Shown here piece after piece: positions 1 through 8,769 of a stretch of 64,000 nt of DNA (its first letter is position 1; each line of letters begins with the position of its first letter). The notes below the pieces were generated by a model, which made no database searches, was not told the DNA's origin, and worked only from the letters and a program-made list of their open reading frames with translations. The stretch is from Paenibacillus lycopersici (lineage in GTDB: Bacteria > Bacillota > Bacilli > Paenibacillales > Paenibacillaceae), in assembly GCF_010119935.1 (NCBI RefSeq), contig NZ_CP048209.1:974001-1038000 (forward strand). Reading direction: 5' to 3'. The position numbers and the translations under genes were made by a program.

Positions 1-1
1 G

Positions 2-427
2 TTGATCCCGCTTATGATCCAGCAAGCGCTGCAAGACAAGCCGTTGCCCGTTTATGGCGATGGATTGAATGTTCGCGACTGGCTGTATGTCGAAGATCAT
101 TGCAGTGCTATCGATCTTGTCCTTCGCCAGGGAAGAGCGGGAGAGGTATACAACATCGGTGGCAATAATGAACGCAATAATTTGCAAGTCGTGAAATCGA
201 TCTTGGCAGCGCTCGGCAAGCCGGAATCGCTCATCTCTTTCGTTCAAGACCGCCTAGGCCATGATCGAAGATATGCCATCGATGCCTCCAAGATCCGTTC
301 GGAGCTAGGTTGGACGCCGAAGTACGATTATGAATCCGGAATGAAGTCAACGATTCAATGGTACTTGGATCACGAGGATTGGATGGCGTCTGTGCATGCA
401 GGTACATATCGGAGCGGTCGGATATGA
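2..427 (+). CDS. rfbB: dTDP-glucose 4,6-dehydratase, C-terminal part (5' end outside window)
   Basis: Only the last 141 residues are present; the reading frame is open at the window edge, so the gene starts upstream. The product is an extended short-chain dehydrogenase that converts dTDP-glucose to dTDP-4-keto-6-deoxyglucose, step two of dTDP-rhamnose synthesis. The visible part holds the family C-terminal substrate-binding region: [17 protein letters not shown], then [14 protein letters not shown], and [16 protein letters not shown] near residue 85. Its stop codon overlaps the ATG of rfbD (ATGA), so the two are translationally coupled in a rhamnose operon. Family assignment is firm; the N-terminal NAD site cannot be checked. 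Confidence 0.93.
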   Translation: MIPLMIQQALQDKPLPVYGDGLNVRDWLYVEDHCSAIDLVLRQGRAGEVYNIGGNNERNNLQVVKSILAALGKPESLISFVQDRLGHDRRYAIDASKIRSELGWTPKYDYESGMKSTIQWYLDHEDWMASVHAGTYRSGRI

Positions 428-1293
428 GAAAGAATAACAAGCTTAAGATTCTCATAACGGGGGCGAACGGTCAGCTTGGTCAGGAGATCGTACAATTGGG
501 TGATCGTTTGATGGTTGAAATAAGCGGGTTTGGGCGTGAGAGGCTGGATATTACGAATTTGGCGCAGTGTCAAGCGGTGATAGCCGACTATATGCCCGAT
601 GCGGTTATTCATTGTGCTGCTTATACGGCTGTCGACAAAGCGGAATCCGAGCCGGAAGAAGCCTTTCGTATTAATGCGGAGGGGACGCGCAACGTGGCGC
701 TAGCTTCGAAAGCGATCGGGGCCAAGCTCTGTTATGTGAGTACGGATTATGTGTTCGATGGCTGTGCATCAACGCCCTATCAAGAACAGGACCCGGTCAA
801 TCCGCTAACCGTATACGGCGATTCCAAGCTGGCAGGAGAATCAGAAGTTCGGTCGATAATCATGGAACATTTTATCGTGCGTACTTCATGGGTGTTCGGG
901 AAATACGGGAAAAATTTCGTGAAAACGATACGCAAGCTTGCCAAAGAAAAAGATAGGTTACAAGTGGTGAACGATCAATTCGGTTCGCCGACGTATACGC
1001 TCGATCTCGCGAATTTTCTATTACAACTCATACAAACCGAACATTATGGCATCTACCATGCCTCTAATAGCGGTGCTTGCTCATGGTACGAGTTTGCTCA
1101 AGCCATCTTGCAGGAATGCGGTCTGAACCAGGTACGGCTTGAGCCTTGTTCGACAGCTGAATTTCCTCGCCCTGCAACAAGACCGGCTTTTTCCGTCATG
1201 GACCATGCAGCTATCAGAAGGTATGGTTTTGCTGAATTCAGACCTTGGCAGGAGGCGCTGAAACATTTGCTTGAGACGAAAAAAGTACAGTAG
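424..1293 (+). CDS. rfbD: dTDP-4-dehydrorhamnose reductase
   Basis: NAD(P)H-dependent reductase making dTDP-L-rhamnose, the last step of the pathway. At 289 residues it has the usual family length. It shows the Rossmann motif [12 protein letters not shown] near the N-terminus, VSTDYVFDG mid-protein and the catalytic Tyr-x3-Lys in [10 protein letters not shown]. The frame is open further upstream, but the ATG at 424 is chosen because GGAG lies 9 bases before it (411-414) and it overlaps the rfbB stop. The product would feed the rhamnosyltransferase-like gene at 2816. Confidence 0.95.
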   Translation: MRKNNKLKILITGANGQLGQEIVQLGDRLMVEISGFGRERLDITNLAQCQAVIADYMPDAVIHCAAYTAVDKAESEPEEAFRINAEGTRNVALASKAIGAKLCYVSTDYVFDGCASTPYQEQDPVNPLTVYGDSKLAGESEVRSIIMEHFIVRTSWVFGKYGKNFVKTIRKLAKEKDRLQVVNDQFGSPTYTLDLANFLLQLIQTEHYGIYHASNSGACSWYEFAQAILQECGLNQVRLEPCSTAEFPRPATRPAFSVMDHAAIRRYGFAEFRPWQEALKHLLETKKVQ

Positions 1294-1352
1294 GGTCACG
1301 GCTTCAGCAATAAGTTTCTTGTATATGGAATCTATAGTTGTTTATTGCATTG

Positions 1353-1381
1353 TTGGATGACCCGTCATTATTTGATACAAT
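1353..1381 (+). promoter_or_regulatory. predicted sigma-A promoter for the glycosylphosphotransferase gene
   Basis: TTGGAT (1353-1358), a 17-bp spacer, then TACAAT (1376-1381). It lies 39 bp before the ATG at 1420. It suggests the 1420-3793 gene pair can be transcribed independently of rfbBD. Confidence 0.6.
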
Positions 1382-1419
1382 AAGAATTGATATGACATTT
1401 CAAGATTAGGAGTGATGCT

Positions 1420-2826
1420 ATGATCCGACAAAACCAGCGTTTCTTGACTCAGATTTACGTATTTGCGGATCTACTGTGCACGCTCTTAACCTTCTTAGCC
1501 GCGTATTGGTTAAAGTTTAAAAGCGAAATAATGCCATATCAGCCTACTCTTCCATTTAGAACATATATCATGTGGGCAACCGTATATTCCCTGACCGCGA
1601 TTCTGATCGGCTTTTATGTCCGTTTCTATGCGCCGAGGCGGAGGAAAAGCTTGTCTTATGAAGCGATGAAGATCATTCAGGTTCAATTGTTAAGCTTCTT
1701 AGGCTTGCTGAGCATGCTCTATATCCTAAAGGAAGTACACATTTCCCGAGAGTTTCTGGCACTCTATTTATTCGTAAATATTCTATGTTTGTGTATCTAC
1801 CGTTTCACCGTGAAAGAGGTACTGTCCCGCATCAGGAGAAGAGGCTACAATAAACGTTACATACTCATTCTCGGGGCCGGCTCGGTCGGCCGCAGCTTCC
1901 ATGACAGCATAGAGCAGAACCCTGGTCTAGGTTACAGCGTCATCGGCTACCTGGACGATTACATGGACAAGCATGAAGACGAGCACCGCGCGCACAAGCC
2001 GATTCTCGGCAAGATCGACGATCTGGATGTCGTTCTGACGCGCCATACCATAGACGAAGTCATTATCGCCCTGCCGCTCAAGGCATACAAGAAATACGCC
2101 TTCATTATCGACAAGTGCGAACGCGCGGGCGTCAAGACGCTCATTATCCCGGATTTCTTCGACATTTTGCCGGCGCGTCCGTTTTTTGATAATTTCGCCG
2201 GAATCCCGCTCATTAACGTCAGGGATGTACCGCTGGACGAGCTCAGCAATCAGCTTCTGAAACGGATATTCGACATTGCTTTCTCCTTGTTGGCCATTAT
2301 TGCGACATCGCCGCTGATGATCGTGGCATACGTGGGAATCAAGCTGACGTCGCCGGGACCGGTCATTTTCAAACAAGAGCGGGTCGGATTGGATCGCCGG
2401 ACGTTTCCGATGTACAAGTTCCGTTCCATGCATGTCTTCGATCAGAAGACCGCCGACACGCAGTGGACGGTGGAGAACGACCCGCGGCGGACCAGGTTCG
2501 GTACGTTTCTGAGGAAGACGAGCATCGACGAGCTGCCGCAATTCTTCAATGTGCTCGCCGGTCATATGAGCGTTGTCGGACCGCGGCCGGAACGGCCTTT
2601 CTTCGTGGAGCAATTCAAAGAAGACATTCCGAAATACATGGTGAAGCATCATATTCGTCCGGGCATCACCGGCTGGGCGCAGACGAACGGCCTTCGCGGC
2701 GATACGTCCATTGAAGATCGGATCGTGCATGATCTCTTCTATATCGAGAACTGGACCTTCTTCTTCGATTTGCGGATAATCGTACGGACGGTAACGAAAG
2801 GTTTGCTGAATAAAAATGCCTATTAA
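1420..2826 (+). CDS. undecaprenyl-phosphate sugar phosphotransferase (WbaP-like initiating enzyme)
   Basis: Polyprenyl glycosylphosphotransferase of 468 residues, expected to start a lipid-linked polysaccharide by moving a sugar phosphate onto undecaprenyl phosphate at the inner face of the membrane. The N-terminal third has several hydrophobic segments. A nucleotide-binding-like fold follows (ILGAGSVGRSFH near residue 150). The C-terminal catalytic sugar-transferase domain begins near residue 280 with KRIFDIAFSLLAI and contains SPGPVIFKQERVG, MYKFRSM and SVVGPRPERP. AGGAG precedes the ATG at 1420 and a promoter lies at 1353-1381. The sugar cannot be read from sequence; the rhamnose genes next door suggest a rhamnose-containing exopolysaccharide or cell-wall polymer. 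Confidence 0.93.
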   Translation: MIRQNQRFLTQIYVFADLLCTLLTFLAAYWLKFKSEIMPYQPTLPFRTYIMWATVYSLTAILIGFYVRFYAPRRRKSLSYEAMKIIQVQLLSFLGLLSMLYILKEVHISREFLALYLFVNILCLCIYRFTVKEVLSRIRRRGYNKRYILILGAGSVGRSFHDSIEQNPGLGYSVIGYLDDYMDKHEDEHRAHKPILGKIDDLDVVLTRHTIDEVIIALPLKAYKKYAFIIDKCERAGVKTLIIPDFFDILPARPFFDNFAGIPLINVRDVPLDELSNQLLKRIFDIAFSLLAIIATSPLMIVAYVGIKLTSPGPVIFKQERVGLDRRTFPMYKFRSMHVFDQKTADTQWTVENDPRRTRFGTFLRKTSIDELPQFFNVLAGHMSVVGPRPERPFFVEQFKEDIPKYMVKHHIRPGITGWAQTNGLRGDTSIEDRIVHDLFYIENWTFFFDLRIIVRTVTKGLLNKNAY

Positions 2827-3793
2827 TCCGGATCATCGCGTTTCTGTTATTATTCCGACGTATAATGCAGGTCCCGATTTCAAACAGCTGCTTGGCAGGC
2901 TTCACAACCAATCTCGGCCGCCGCAGGAAATCATCGTTATCGATTCCAGTTCGACGGACGGAACGGCGGAGACGGCCCGTCTTGCTGGCGCGCGCGTCAT
3001 TCCGATTGCGAAGGCGAACTTCGATCACGGCGGGACGCGCAACGCCGCGGCGCAGCAGGCTGCAGGCGATACGCTGCTCTTCATGACACAGGATGCATGT
3101 CCGGAGGATGCGTACCTGATAGAGAACCTGCTAGAAGCGTTGTATGCCGACGAGAACACGGCTTGCGCATATGCGCGGCAATTGGCGAGGGCAGACGCTG
3201 ACATGCTCGAACGCATGGCCAGGGAGAGCAACTACCCGCCGGTCTCGAGGCGTAAGGAACGAAAGGATCTTCCCGAGCTCGGCATCAAAACGTTCTTCTG
3301 TTCGAACGTATGCGCGGCGTACAGGAAATCCGTATTCTACGAGCTCGGTCAATTCGATGCGCCGGTGCTGTTCAATGAAGACCTCTTCTTCGCGGCGCGC
3401 TGCGTATTGAACGGCTATGCCGTTCGCTATGCGGCCGAGGCGCGGGTCATCCATTCGCATCATTACACGATCATGCAGCAGTTCAGACGGTATTTCGACA
3501 ATGGGGTATCCATGCGGGACAACGAATGGGTGTATCCGTATGCAGCTGTCGGGAAGGCGGGATCGAATCTGGTCCGTCAGCAGTTGAGGGCCGTCATCCG
3601 CAGCCGGCGCTGGCTGTGGATCCCGAGGCTGGCGGCTGACGCGGCCGCAAAGTTTATCGGGTTCCAGCTCGGGAAACGATACCGGAAGCTTCCGCCCGGG
3701 CTTTGCGTACGGTTCAGCATGCACCGGGGGATTTGGGCGAAGCTGCGGTCGGCAAGCCCCGAACGGGAATCGGCAACCGGTATTATGAAATAG
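2816..3793 (+). CDS. glycosyltransferase family 2, rhamnosyltransferase-like
   Basis: GT-A fold glycosyltransferase of 325 residues. The N-terminus VSVIIPTYNAGPDF and the donor-site segment LLFMTQDACPEDAYL near residue 92 are typical of the RfbN/RfbF rhamnosyltransferase branch. It overlaps the preceding gene by 11 bp, so the two are coupled. In context it probably adds rhamnose to the lipid-linked sugar made by the upstream enzyme. The fold is certain; rhamnose specificity is inferred from subfamily resemblance and neighbours. A terminator follows directly. Confidence 0.88.
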   Translation: MPINPDHRVSVIIPTYNAGPDFKQLLGRLHNQSRPPQEIIVIDSSSTDGTAETARLAGARVIPIAKANFDHGGTRNAAAQQAAGDTLLFMTQDACPEDAYLIENLLEALYADENTACAYARQLARADADMLERMARESNYPPVSRRKERKDLPELGIKTFFCSNVCAAYRKSVFYELGQFDAPVLFNEDLFFAARCVLNGYAVRYAAEARVIHSHHYTIMQQFRRYFDNGVSMRDNEWVYPYAAVGKAGSNLVRQQLRAVIRSRRWLWIPRLAADAAAKFIGFQLGKRYRKLPPGLCVRFSMHRGIWAKLRSASPERESATGIMK

Positions 3794-3807
3794 GCAAAGA
3801 CATAAGG

Positions 3808-3836
3808 CCTCGAACATGCAGTTCGAGGTTATTTTC
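3808..3836 (+). terminator. rho-independent terminator of the polysaccharide genes
   Basis: Perfect 8-bp stem CCTCGAAC / GTTCGAGG (3808-3815, 3821-3828) with a 5-base loop, followed by TTATTTTC. It lies 15 bp after the glycosyltransferase stop. Confidence 0.8.
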
Positions 3837-3939
3837 ATACCAATGCGTGTCGAATAAAGCTGAAATAGGCAAGAAATTGTCGGCACGAAACTACAGTAGT
3901 ATCGGTTTGAAATACAGTTTGGACCGGGAGGTTTACGTG

Positions 3940-4440
3940 ATGAAGAAGTGGATCGCAATTCTGATATTAGTCGCAGGCATCGGATTTGCCGGCTATAAGT
4001 ATGCCTATCATTTGATCGGCAATAAAATCATGGATCAGTTGGCGGACGAGGTGATGAATACGAAGGAAGTCGACCAGATGCTGGCCGATCCCGACGTGAA
4101 GCGTATGATCGAGAGCAGTCTGAACGCGAATGACGTGAAGCAGCTGCTCGGGGCGAAGCAAGGAGACGCAGGGGAACAAGGAAGCGGCGCCCAGGAGTCG
4201 CAAGGAGCGTCCGCGCCAGCCAAGAAGATGGTGGTCAAAAACAAAAACGAAGCGATCAAGCTGGTGATGAACAAGTTCTCGGTCAGGGAGCTGAAGGACA
4301 TGGCATCGAAGGTTAACGGCGGCATGTCGGAAACGGAGAAAGAGTCGATGAAGCAGCAATTGACGGATCGGTTCACCAAGGATGAGCTCGATTCGTTGAA
4401 GATCATCGCACTGATGGAAACGGAGAAGCGCAAAGGTTAA
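3940..4440 (+). CDS. small membrane-anchored protein of unknown function
   Basis: Not recognised as a named family. The product has 166 residues: one N-terminal hydrophobic helix (IAILILVAGIGFAGYKYAY) that looks like an uncleaved anchor, an acidic/polar helical stretch, a Gly/Gln/Ser/Ala linker near residues 70-85, and a charged helical C-terminal half containing KFSVRELKDMASKVNGGM. GGGAGG (3926-3931) fits either GTG 3937 or ATG 3940; the ATG has better spacing. It is monocistronic, bounded by terminators at 3808 and 4449. It probably faces the outside, if the helix is a signal anchor. Confidence 0.8.
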   Translation: MKKWIAILILVAGIGFAGYKYAYHLIGNKIMDQLADEVMNTKEVDQMLADPDVKRMIESSLNANDVKQLLGAKQGDAGEQGSGAQESQGASAPAKKMVVKNKNEAIKLVMNKFSVRELKDMASKVNGGMSETEKESMKQQLTDRFTKDELDSLKIIALMETEKRKG

Positions 4441-4448
4441 AAATAAAG

Positions 4449-4494
4449 AGCGGCTTGCATAGGCTTGGGCTACAAACCATGCAAGCCGCTTTTG
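4449..4494 (+). terminator. rho-independent terminator
   Basis: 12-bp perfect stem AGCGGCTTGCAT / ATGCAAGCCGCT (4449-4460, 4479-4490) followed by TTT, 8 bp after the stop of the membrane-protein gene. Confidence 0.8.
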
Positions 4495-4528
4495 CCGTGT
4501 AGCCATCGGCTATGTAGAAAGTACTATA

Positions 4529-4566
4529 TGTAAACGATTGCAATAAAGCGCTTTCAATAGTATAAT
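4529..4566 (+). promoter_or_regulatory. sigma-A promoter overlapped by two cre-like sites
   Basis: TTGCAA (4538-4543), 17-bp spacer, TATAAT (4561-4566). TGTAAACGATTGCA (4529-4542) matches the CcpA cre consensus at 13 of 14 positions and covers the -35. A second site (4543-4556), centred on AAAGCGCTTTCA, lies between -35 and -10. Placement predicts carbon-catabolite repression of the GNAT gene at 4724. The 5' leader of about 150 nt is unusually AT-rich. Confidence 0.6.
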
Positions 4567-4723
4567 GGAGATTTTCGAAATTTTTTAAGCTTTTTTAAAG
4601 GTTTAAGAAGGATTTCAGATGATTTTGTCGTATTATTAATTTTACCTAAAAAATTCGTTAGTCCATCATTAGTAAATCGTAAGTTTATCAATTCATACTG
4701 CGTTTGAAGAGGAGCTTAAAGAT

Positions 4724-5146
4724 ATGGACGTTCGATCTTTTCAATTAGCCGATTATCGACCTGTAACCGAGCTGCTGCAAACCGTTTTGTCGGAAGAATG
4801 TTATGAGCAGACGATGGAAGCATTCGCCCGCCAGTTGTCCTGGGACAGCGAACTGGTGCTGGTCGCTTCCGTCGGCGGCGAAATCGCAGGCATTATGATC
4901 GGCACGATTGATAATGGCCGTGGGTACTATTACCGCATTGCCGTGCATCCGAATTATCAACGCCAAGGCATCGGGAAGAAGCTGATTGCCTCGCTTCGGC
5001 AGCGTTTCGTGCAGCGGAACGTGACCAAGATTATGATTACGGCGGACGAGCATAACGAACCCATCCTATCGCTTTATGAATCGCTCGGCTATGTCGCGGC
5101 GGATTTTTTCCGTTCCTTCCAGAAGCTGAGCATTGTCGCGGGGTAA
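4724..5146 (+). CDS. GNAT family N-acetyltransferase
   Basis: Single-domain acetyl-CoA-dependent acetyltransferase of 140 residues. Motif A is clear: YYRIAVHPNYQRQGIGKKL, with the Q/R-x-x-G-x-G pyrophosphate loop, followed by a beta-bulge strand and LYESLGYVAADF. The acceptor cannot be predicted. AGGAG (4710-4714) precedes the ATG. It is a single-gene unit between terminators, driven by a promoter with cre-like overlap at 4529-4566. Confidence 0.88.
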   Translation: MDVRSFQLADYRPVTELLQTVLSEECYEQTMEAFARQLSWDSELVLVASVGGEIAGIMIGTIDNGRGYYYRIAVHPNYQRQGIGKKLIASLRQRFVQRNVTKIMITADEHNEPILSLYESLGYVAADFFRSFQKLSIVAG

Positions 5147-5188
5147 TAATCCCCGGCTTCCATCTTCACGATCGGTTTCACTCCAGAC

Positions 5189-5235
5189 AAGCATATCTGC
5201 CGTCATTGCTTTTGGCGCACAGATATGCTTTTCTT
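5189..5235 (+). terminator. rho-independent terminator
   Basis: 11-bp stem AAGCATATCTG / CAGATATGCTT (5189-5199, 5220-5230) followed by TTTCTT, downstream of the GNAT gene. Confidence 0.8.
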
Positions 5236-5337
5236 AACTTATAGGAAAGAATACCCGTCAATATTGGAATAATAAATAATCATTCATCAAGGCACGACAT
5301 GCGTTCTAGAAATGATGTCTGCGTAGGAGTATTGCTT

Positions 5338-5889
5338 ATGACAACCTATCGGCCCTGTGTCATTAAGAGCTTCAAGAACAATGGGCATTTGCACCGGATG
5401 TGGCTGGAAAACTGGCTGGTGCCTTCGGAGCAGCTGGCCCCGGAACACGCCGCGGAATCGATGCTCGTCTTCATCAACCGTCAGACCCCGATCCAGGAAG
5501 CGGACGGCAAACAGTGGATCAGCCGAGTCCCGGCGGTATCCTTCTTCATTCCAGGCGAGTGGTTCAACGTAGTCGGCCTGCTGGAGGAGCAAGGCGTCCG
5601 GTATTACTGCAACGTGGCTTCGCCGCTCTTCTTCCAGAACGATGTGCTCACGTATATCGATTATGATCTCGACGTCATCGTTCCCCGCGGCGGCAAGGCG
5701 CAGGTCGTGGATCAGGAGGAGTACGAGCTGCACAAGATCGCCTATCATTATTCGGAGGAAGTCAACCGAAAAGTAATGGAGGGGCTCAAGGCGCTGCTCC
5801 ACCGCGCGCAGAACGGACAAGCTCCGTTCGACGACCATCTTATTATGTCGTATTACGACGCGTGGGATAAACAAACGGGCGAGGTGTAG
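5338..5889 (+). CDS. DUF402 protein, nucleoside tri-/diphosphatase (YgaC/Ntdp-like)
   Basis: The product (183 residues) belongs to the DUF402 family, whose YgaC/SA1684 members are Mg-dependent nucleoside tri-/diphosphate phosphatases. Visible family features are IKSFKNNGHLHRMW at the N-terminus, EWFNVVGLLEEQGVRYYCNV, and the acidic metal-site stretch LTYIDYDLDVIV near residue 107. The ATG at 5338 is chosen over an earlier in-frame codon because AGGAG (5325-5329) sits 8 bases before it. The signal peptidase gene follows 7 bp downstream. Confidence 0.85.
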   Translation: MTTYRPCVIKSFKNNGHLHRMWLENWLVPSEQLAPEHAAESMLVFINRQTPIQEADGKQWISRVPAVSFFIPGEWFNVVGLLEEQGVRYYCNVASPLFFQNDVLTYIDYDLDVIVPRGGKAQVVDQEEYELHKIAYHYSEEVNRKVMEGLKALLHRAQNGQAPFDDHLIMSYYDAWDKQTGEV

Positions 5890-5896
5890 CTGACAA

Positions 5897-6568
5897 ATGA
5901 ATACGGGTCCGGGTCGGGGAAGCGAAACACCGCAGGAAATCGAACAAGCGGCTTTGGGACCGCGCAGGAGCAGGACGGCACCCGTAAGAGCGAAGCAGGA
6001 ACGTTCCCCGTCCTCGAAGCCGGCAGAGGGCCGGAGGCTGCCGCCATGGCTGGCAGAGGTCCGGGACTGGGTGCGCACGCTGATCGTCGCCGTCGTTGTC
6101 GTGCTGTGCATGCATTATTTTGTATTCAGTCTCTCGACGGTGAAGGGCCAGTCGATGCAGCCTACGCTCGACGATAAAGAGTGGCTGATGGTCAATAAAA
6201 TCAGCTACCGGCTCGGTTCGCCGCGAACCGGCGACGTCGTTATCGTGAAAGACCCGGATGAAGGCGCGGTTCGCAAAGAGTACCTCGTCAAGCGGATCGT
6301 CGGCGGTCCCGGCGACCGGATCGAGATTCGGCAGGGCGAGCTGTATCGCAACGGCGAACTTGTCGTGGAGCCGTATACGGACGTATTGGTCGAGGATCCC
6401 GACTTCGGGCCGGTCACCGTGGCGGCGGAGCATTATTTCATCATGGGCGACAACCGGCACGCGAGAGCAAGCCGGGACAGCCGCGCGTTCCAAGCCGTGC
6501 CGCGCAGCGCGATTCTCGGGCGGGCGGACTTGATTCTATGGCCGATCACGCGCTGGGCGCATTTGTGA
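5897..6568 (+). CDS. lepB: signal peptidase I
   Basis: Type I signal peptidase (223 residues) that releases secreted proteins at the outer membrane face. A cytoplasmic tail of about 60 residues rich in Arg/Pro/Glu is followed by one transmembrane helix (TLIVAVVVVLCMHYFVF). The catalytic Ser is in VKGQSMQPTL (about residue 86) and the Lys general base in YLVKRIVGGPGD (about residue 132). The C-terminal box MGDNRHARASRDSRAF is present. The N-terminal tail is longer than in Bacillus SipS. GAGGTG lies before the ATG; it is probably cotranscribed with the DUF402 gene. Confidence 0.95.
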   Translation: MNTGPGRGSETPQEIEQAALGPRRSRTAPVRAKQERSPSSKPAEGRRLPPWLAEVRDWVRTLIVAVVVVLCMHYFVFSLSTVKGQSMQPTLDDKEWLMVNKISYRLGSPRTGDVVIVKDPDEGAVRKEYLVKRIVGGPGDRIEIRQGELYRNGELVVEPYTDVLVEDPDFGPVTVAAEHYFIMGDNRHARASRDSRAFQAVPRSAILGRADLILWPITRWAHL

Positions 6569-6593
6569 CGGGTTAGGAAGGGAGGTGCCGAAT

Positions 6594-7751
6594 TTGATCG
6601 GCGGCAGCGTACAGGATTGGCAGCAGGTGAAAGACGACATGAAGGCTGCGGCGAAAGAACTCGGCATCGACAAGATCGGCGTCGCTTCCGCCGAGCCGTT
6701 CACGGAACTGAAGGCGTGGCTGGAACGGCACCGGGAGCTGGGCTACGAGTCGGGATTCGAGGAGCCCGATCTGAATAAGCGGACGGAGCCGGCGCTGCTG
6801 TTCGACGACCCGAGGTCCATTATCGCGATTGCAATCGCCTATCCGTCCAAGCTGCAAGATCCGCCCAAATCCGAGCCCGGGGCAAGAAGGGGCATACTGG
6901 CCAGGTCCGCCTGGGGCGAGGATTATCATACGGTGCTGCGGGAGCGGCTGCGGCGACTTGAAAGCTGGCTGCGGGAGCGCGTGCCGGAAGGACGCTTCCT
7001 CAGCATGGTGGATACCGGCGCCTTGTCGGACCGCGCCGTGGCGCTGCGTGCCGGCATCGGCTGGTCCGGCAGCAATTGCGCCATCATTACGCCGGAATGG
7101 GGCTCCTGGGTCTATCTCGGGGAGATGATCACGAATTTGCCCCTGCCGCCGGACAAGCCGGTGACCGAAAGCTGCGGCGACTGCACGGTCTGCATCGACG
7201 CTTGTCCGACGGATGCGCTCGTCGCGCCCGGGCAGCTTAACGCGCAGCGGTGCATTTCGTACGTAACGCAGACGAAAGGACTCGTCTCGGACGAGCTGAT
7301 GCGCAAAATCGGCAACCGCCTGTACGGCTGCGATACATGCCAGATCGTCTGCCCGGAGAACAAAGGGAAGCACGCGTCGCATCATCCGGAGCTTGCCCCG
7401 GACAACGAGCTTGTGAAGCCGCTGCTCGTGCCGCTGCTGACGATGGGCAATCGCGAGTTCAAGGAGCGCTACGGCTCCAATGCGTCCGCCTGGCGCGGCC
7501 GCAAGCCGATCCAGCGCAATGCCGTCATCGCGCTCGGCAATTTCAAGGACGAAGCGTCTATTCCCGCGCTCGAAGGCGTGCTGCGGGACGACCCGCGCTT
7601 CGAGCTGCGGGCGACCGCGGCCTGGTCGCTCGGGCGTATCGGCGGCGAAGCGTCCTTCGCCGTGCTCTCGGGAGCGAGGGAGCGCGAGCGGGACGCGGCG
7701 GTGCTCGAGGCGATCGACGCGGCGCTGGACGGTCTGACCGCGTCTACTTGA
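6594..7751 (+). CDS. queG: epoxyqueuosine reductase
   Basis: Cobalamin- and [4Fe-4S]-dependent enzyme for the last step of queuosine synthesis in tRNA. It shows the N-terminal GIDKIGVASAEPF, a dicluster ferredoxin region (CGDCTVCIDACPTDAL, then CDTCQIVCPEN) and a C-terminal HEAT-like repeat for tRNA contact (ALGNFKDEASIPALEG). Start choice: a near-perfect SD (AAGGGAGG, 6578-6585) points to TTG at 6594 (385 residues); GTG at 6585 is in frame but inside the SD. It follows lepB by 25 bp. No other queuosine gene is in the window. Confidence 0.93.
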   Translation: MIGGSVQDWQQVKDDMKAAAKELGIDKIGVASAEPFTELKAWLERHRELGYESGFEEPDLNKRTEPALLFDDPRSIIAIAIAYPSKLQDPPKSEPGARRGILARSAWGEDYHTVLRERLRRLESWLRERVPEGRFLSMVDTGALSDRAVALRAGIGWSGSNCAIITPEWGSWVYLGEMITNLPLPPDKPVTESCGDCTVCIDACPTDALVAPGQLNAQRCISYVTQTKGLVSDELMRKIGNRLYGCDTCQIVCPENKGKHASHHPELAPDNELVKPLLVPLLTMGNREFKERYGSNASAWRGRKPIQRNAVIALGNFKDEASIPALEGVLRDDPRFELRATAAWSLGRIGGEASFAVLSGARERERDAAVLEAIDAALDGLTAST

Positions 7752-7755
7752 TTGA

Positions 7756-7785
7756 TTGCGAACATATGCTTCCGCATGCTATTAT
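7756..7785 (+). promoter_or_regulatory. possible sigma-A promoter for yneF
   Basis: TTGCGA (7756-7761), 18-bp spacer, TATTAT (7780-7785), directly after queG and 44 bp before the yneF ATG. Confidence 0.4.
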
Positions 7786-7828
7786 AGAGACCAATATGAC
7801 TATATGAGACAAGGCAAGGTGAACGGGT

Positions 7829-8053
7829 ATGTGGACGGTCATTATTTCGATCATTACGCTCATCGTCGGCGCCGTCGCGGGCTTTTTCGTAGGCGTTTAC
7901 TATCTCCGCAAGCAGTTGGAGAAGATGCAGAACGATCCGGAAATGCTGAAGAAGATGGCAAAGCAAATGGGCTATAACATGAACAACCAACAGCTGCAAA
8001 AGGCGCAAAGCATGATGAAGAACCAACAGCAGCGCCCGGGCAAACGGAGATAA
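7829..8053 (+). CDS. yneF: YneF family (UPF0154) small membrane protein
   Basis: A 74-residue protein with an N-terminal transmembrane helix (VIISIITLIVGAVAGFFVG) and a basic, Gln/Met-rich cytoplasmic tail containing NDPEMLKKMAKQMGYN. This segment and the length match the UPF0154/YneF family, conserved in Firmicutes with no established function. AAGGTG precedes the ATG. Confidence 0.9.
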   Translation: MWTVIISIITLIVGAVAGFFVGVYYLRKQLEKMQNDPEMLKKMAKQMGYNMNNQQLQKAQSMMKNQQQRPGKRR

Positions 8054-8098
8054 CCGTTTCCGCAGCCTAACGGTTTAGGGAAAGGAGACGGTGCGCAG

Positions 8099-8692
8099 AT
8101 GGCGGGAATGAAAGACTACGTCAACACACACGTTTCGGATAATCGGGAGAAAATCGAGTATCACATTCAGCAAATTCTCGGGTTGATCGGGGAAGACGTC
8201 GATCGTGAAGGCTTGCTGGAAACGCCGGCGCGCGTAACGCGCATGTACGAGGAGATCTTCGCGGGTTACGCCGTCGATCCTCGCGACGTGCTTGGCGTGA
8301 CCTTCGACGAACGGCACGAAGAGCTGGTCATCGTACGCGATATCGTGTACTACAGCCAATGCGAGCATCATATGGCGCCGTTCTTCGGGAAGGCGCATAT
8401 CGGCTACATTCCGAGCGGCAAAATCGCCGGGCTGAGCAAGCTGGCGCGGCTGGTCGAGGCCATCACGCGCCGCCTGCAGGTGCAGGAGCGGATTACGTCG
8501 CAAATCGCGGACATAATGGAAGAGGTGCTGCAGCCGCATGGCGTCATGGTCGTCGTGGAAGGCGAGCATCTGTGCATGTGCGCTAGAGGCGTGAAGAAGC
8601 CGGGCAGCAAGACGGTAACGTCGGCCGTTCGCGGCGACTTCCGCACGAGTCCGGCGCTTCGTTCGGAGTTTCTGTCGCTGCTTAAGCAATAA
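8099..8692 (+). CDS. folE: GTP cyclohydrolase I
   Basis: Zn-dependent FolE (197 residues) converts GTP to dihydroneopterin triphosphate, the entry to folate synthesis. The signature [20 protein letters not shown] and [13 protein letters not shown] are intact, and the zinc Cys/His set is completed by [23 protein letters not shown] (8081-8088) precedes the ATG. It ends at a bidirectional terminator facing the convergent hydrolase gene. Confidence 0.96.
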   Translation: MAGMKDYVNTHVSDNREKIEYHIQQILGLIGEDVDREGLLETPARVTRMYEEIFAGYAVDPRDVLGVTFDERHEELVIVRDIVYYSQCEHHMAPFFGKAHIGYIPSGKIAGLSKLARLVEAITRRLQVQERITSQIADIMEEVLQPHGVMVVVEGEHLCMCARGVKKPGSKTVTSAVRGDFRTSPALRSEFLSLLKQ

Positions 8693-8710
8693 AGCGGCGC
8701 CCTGCAATAC

Positions 8711-8763
8711 AAAGGCCCGCGATGCGGACCGCCGGATTCGGCGGCCGCATCGCGGGCCTTTAC
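8711..8763. terminator. bidirectional terminator between convergent genes
   Basis: Long GC-rich stem starting AAAGGCCCGCGATGCGG and closing CGCATCGCGGGCCTTT, with an inner CCGCC/GGCGG arm. A-rich/T-rich edges on both strands let it serve folE (+) and the hydrolase (-). Confidence 0.75.
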
Positions 8764-8769
8764 GTTTAT

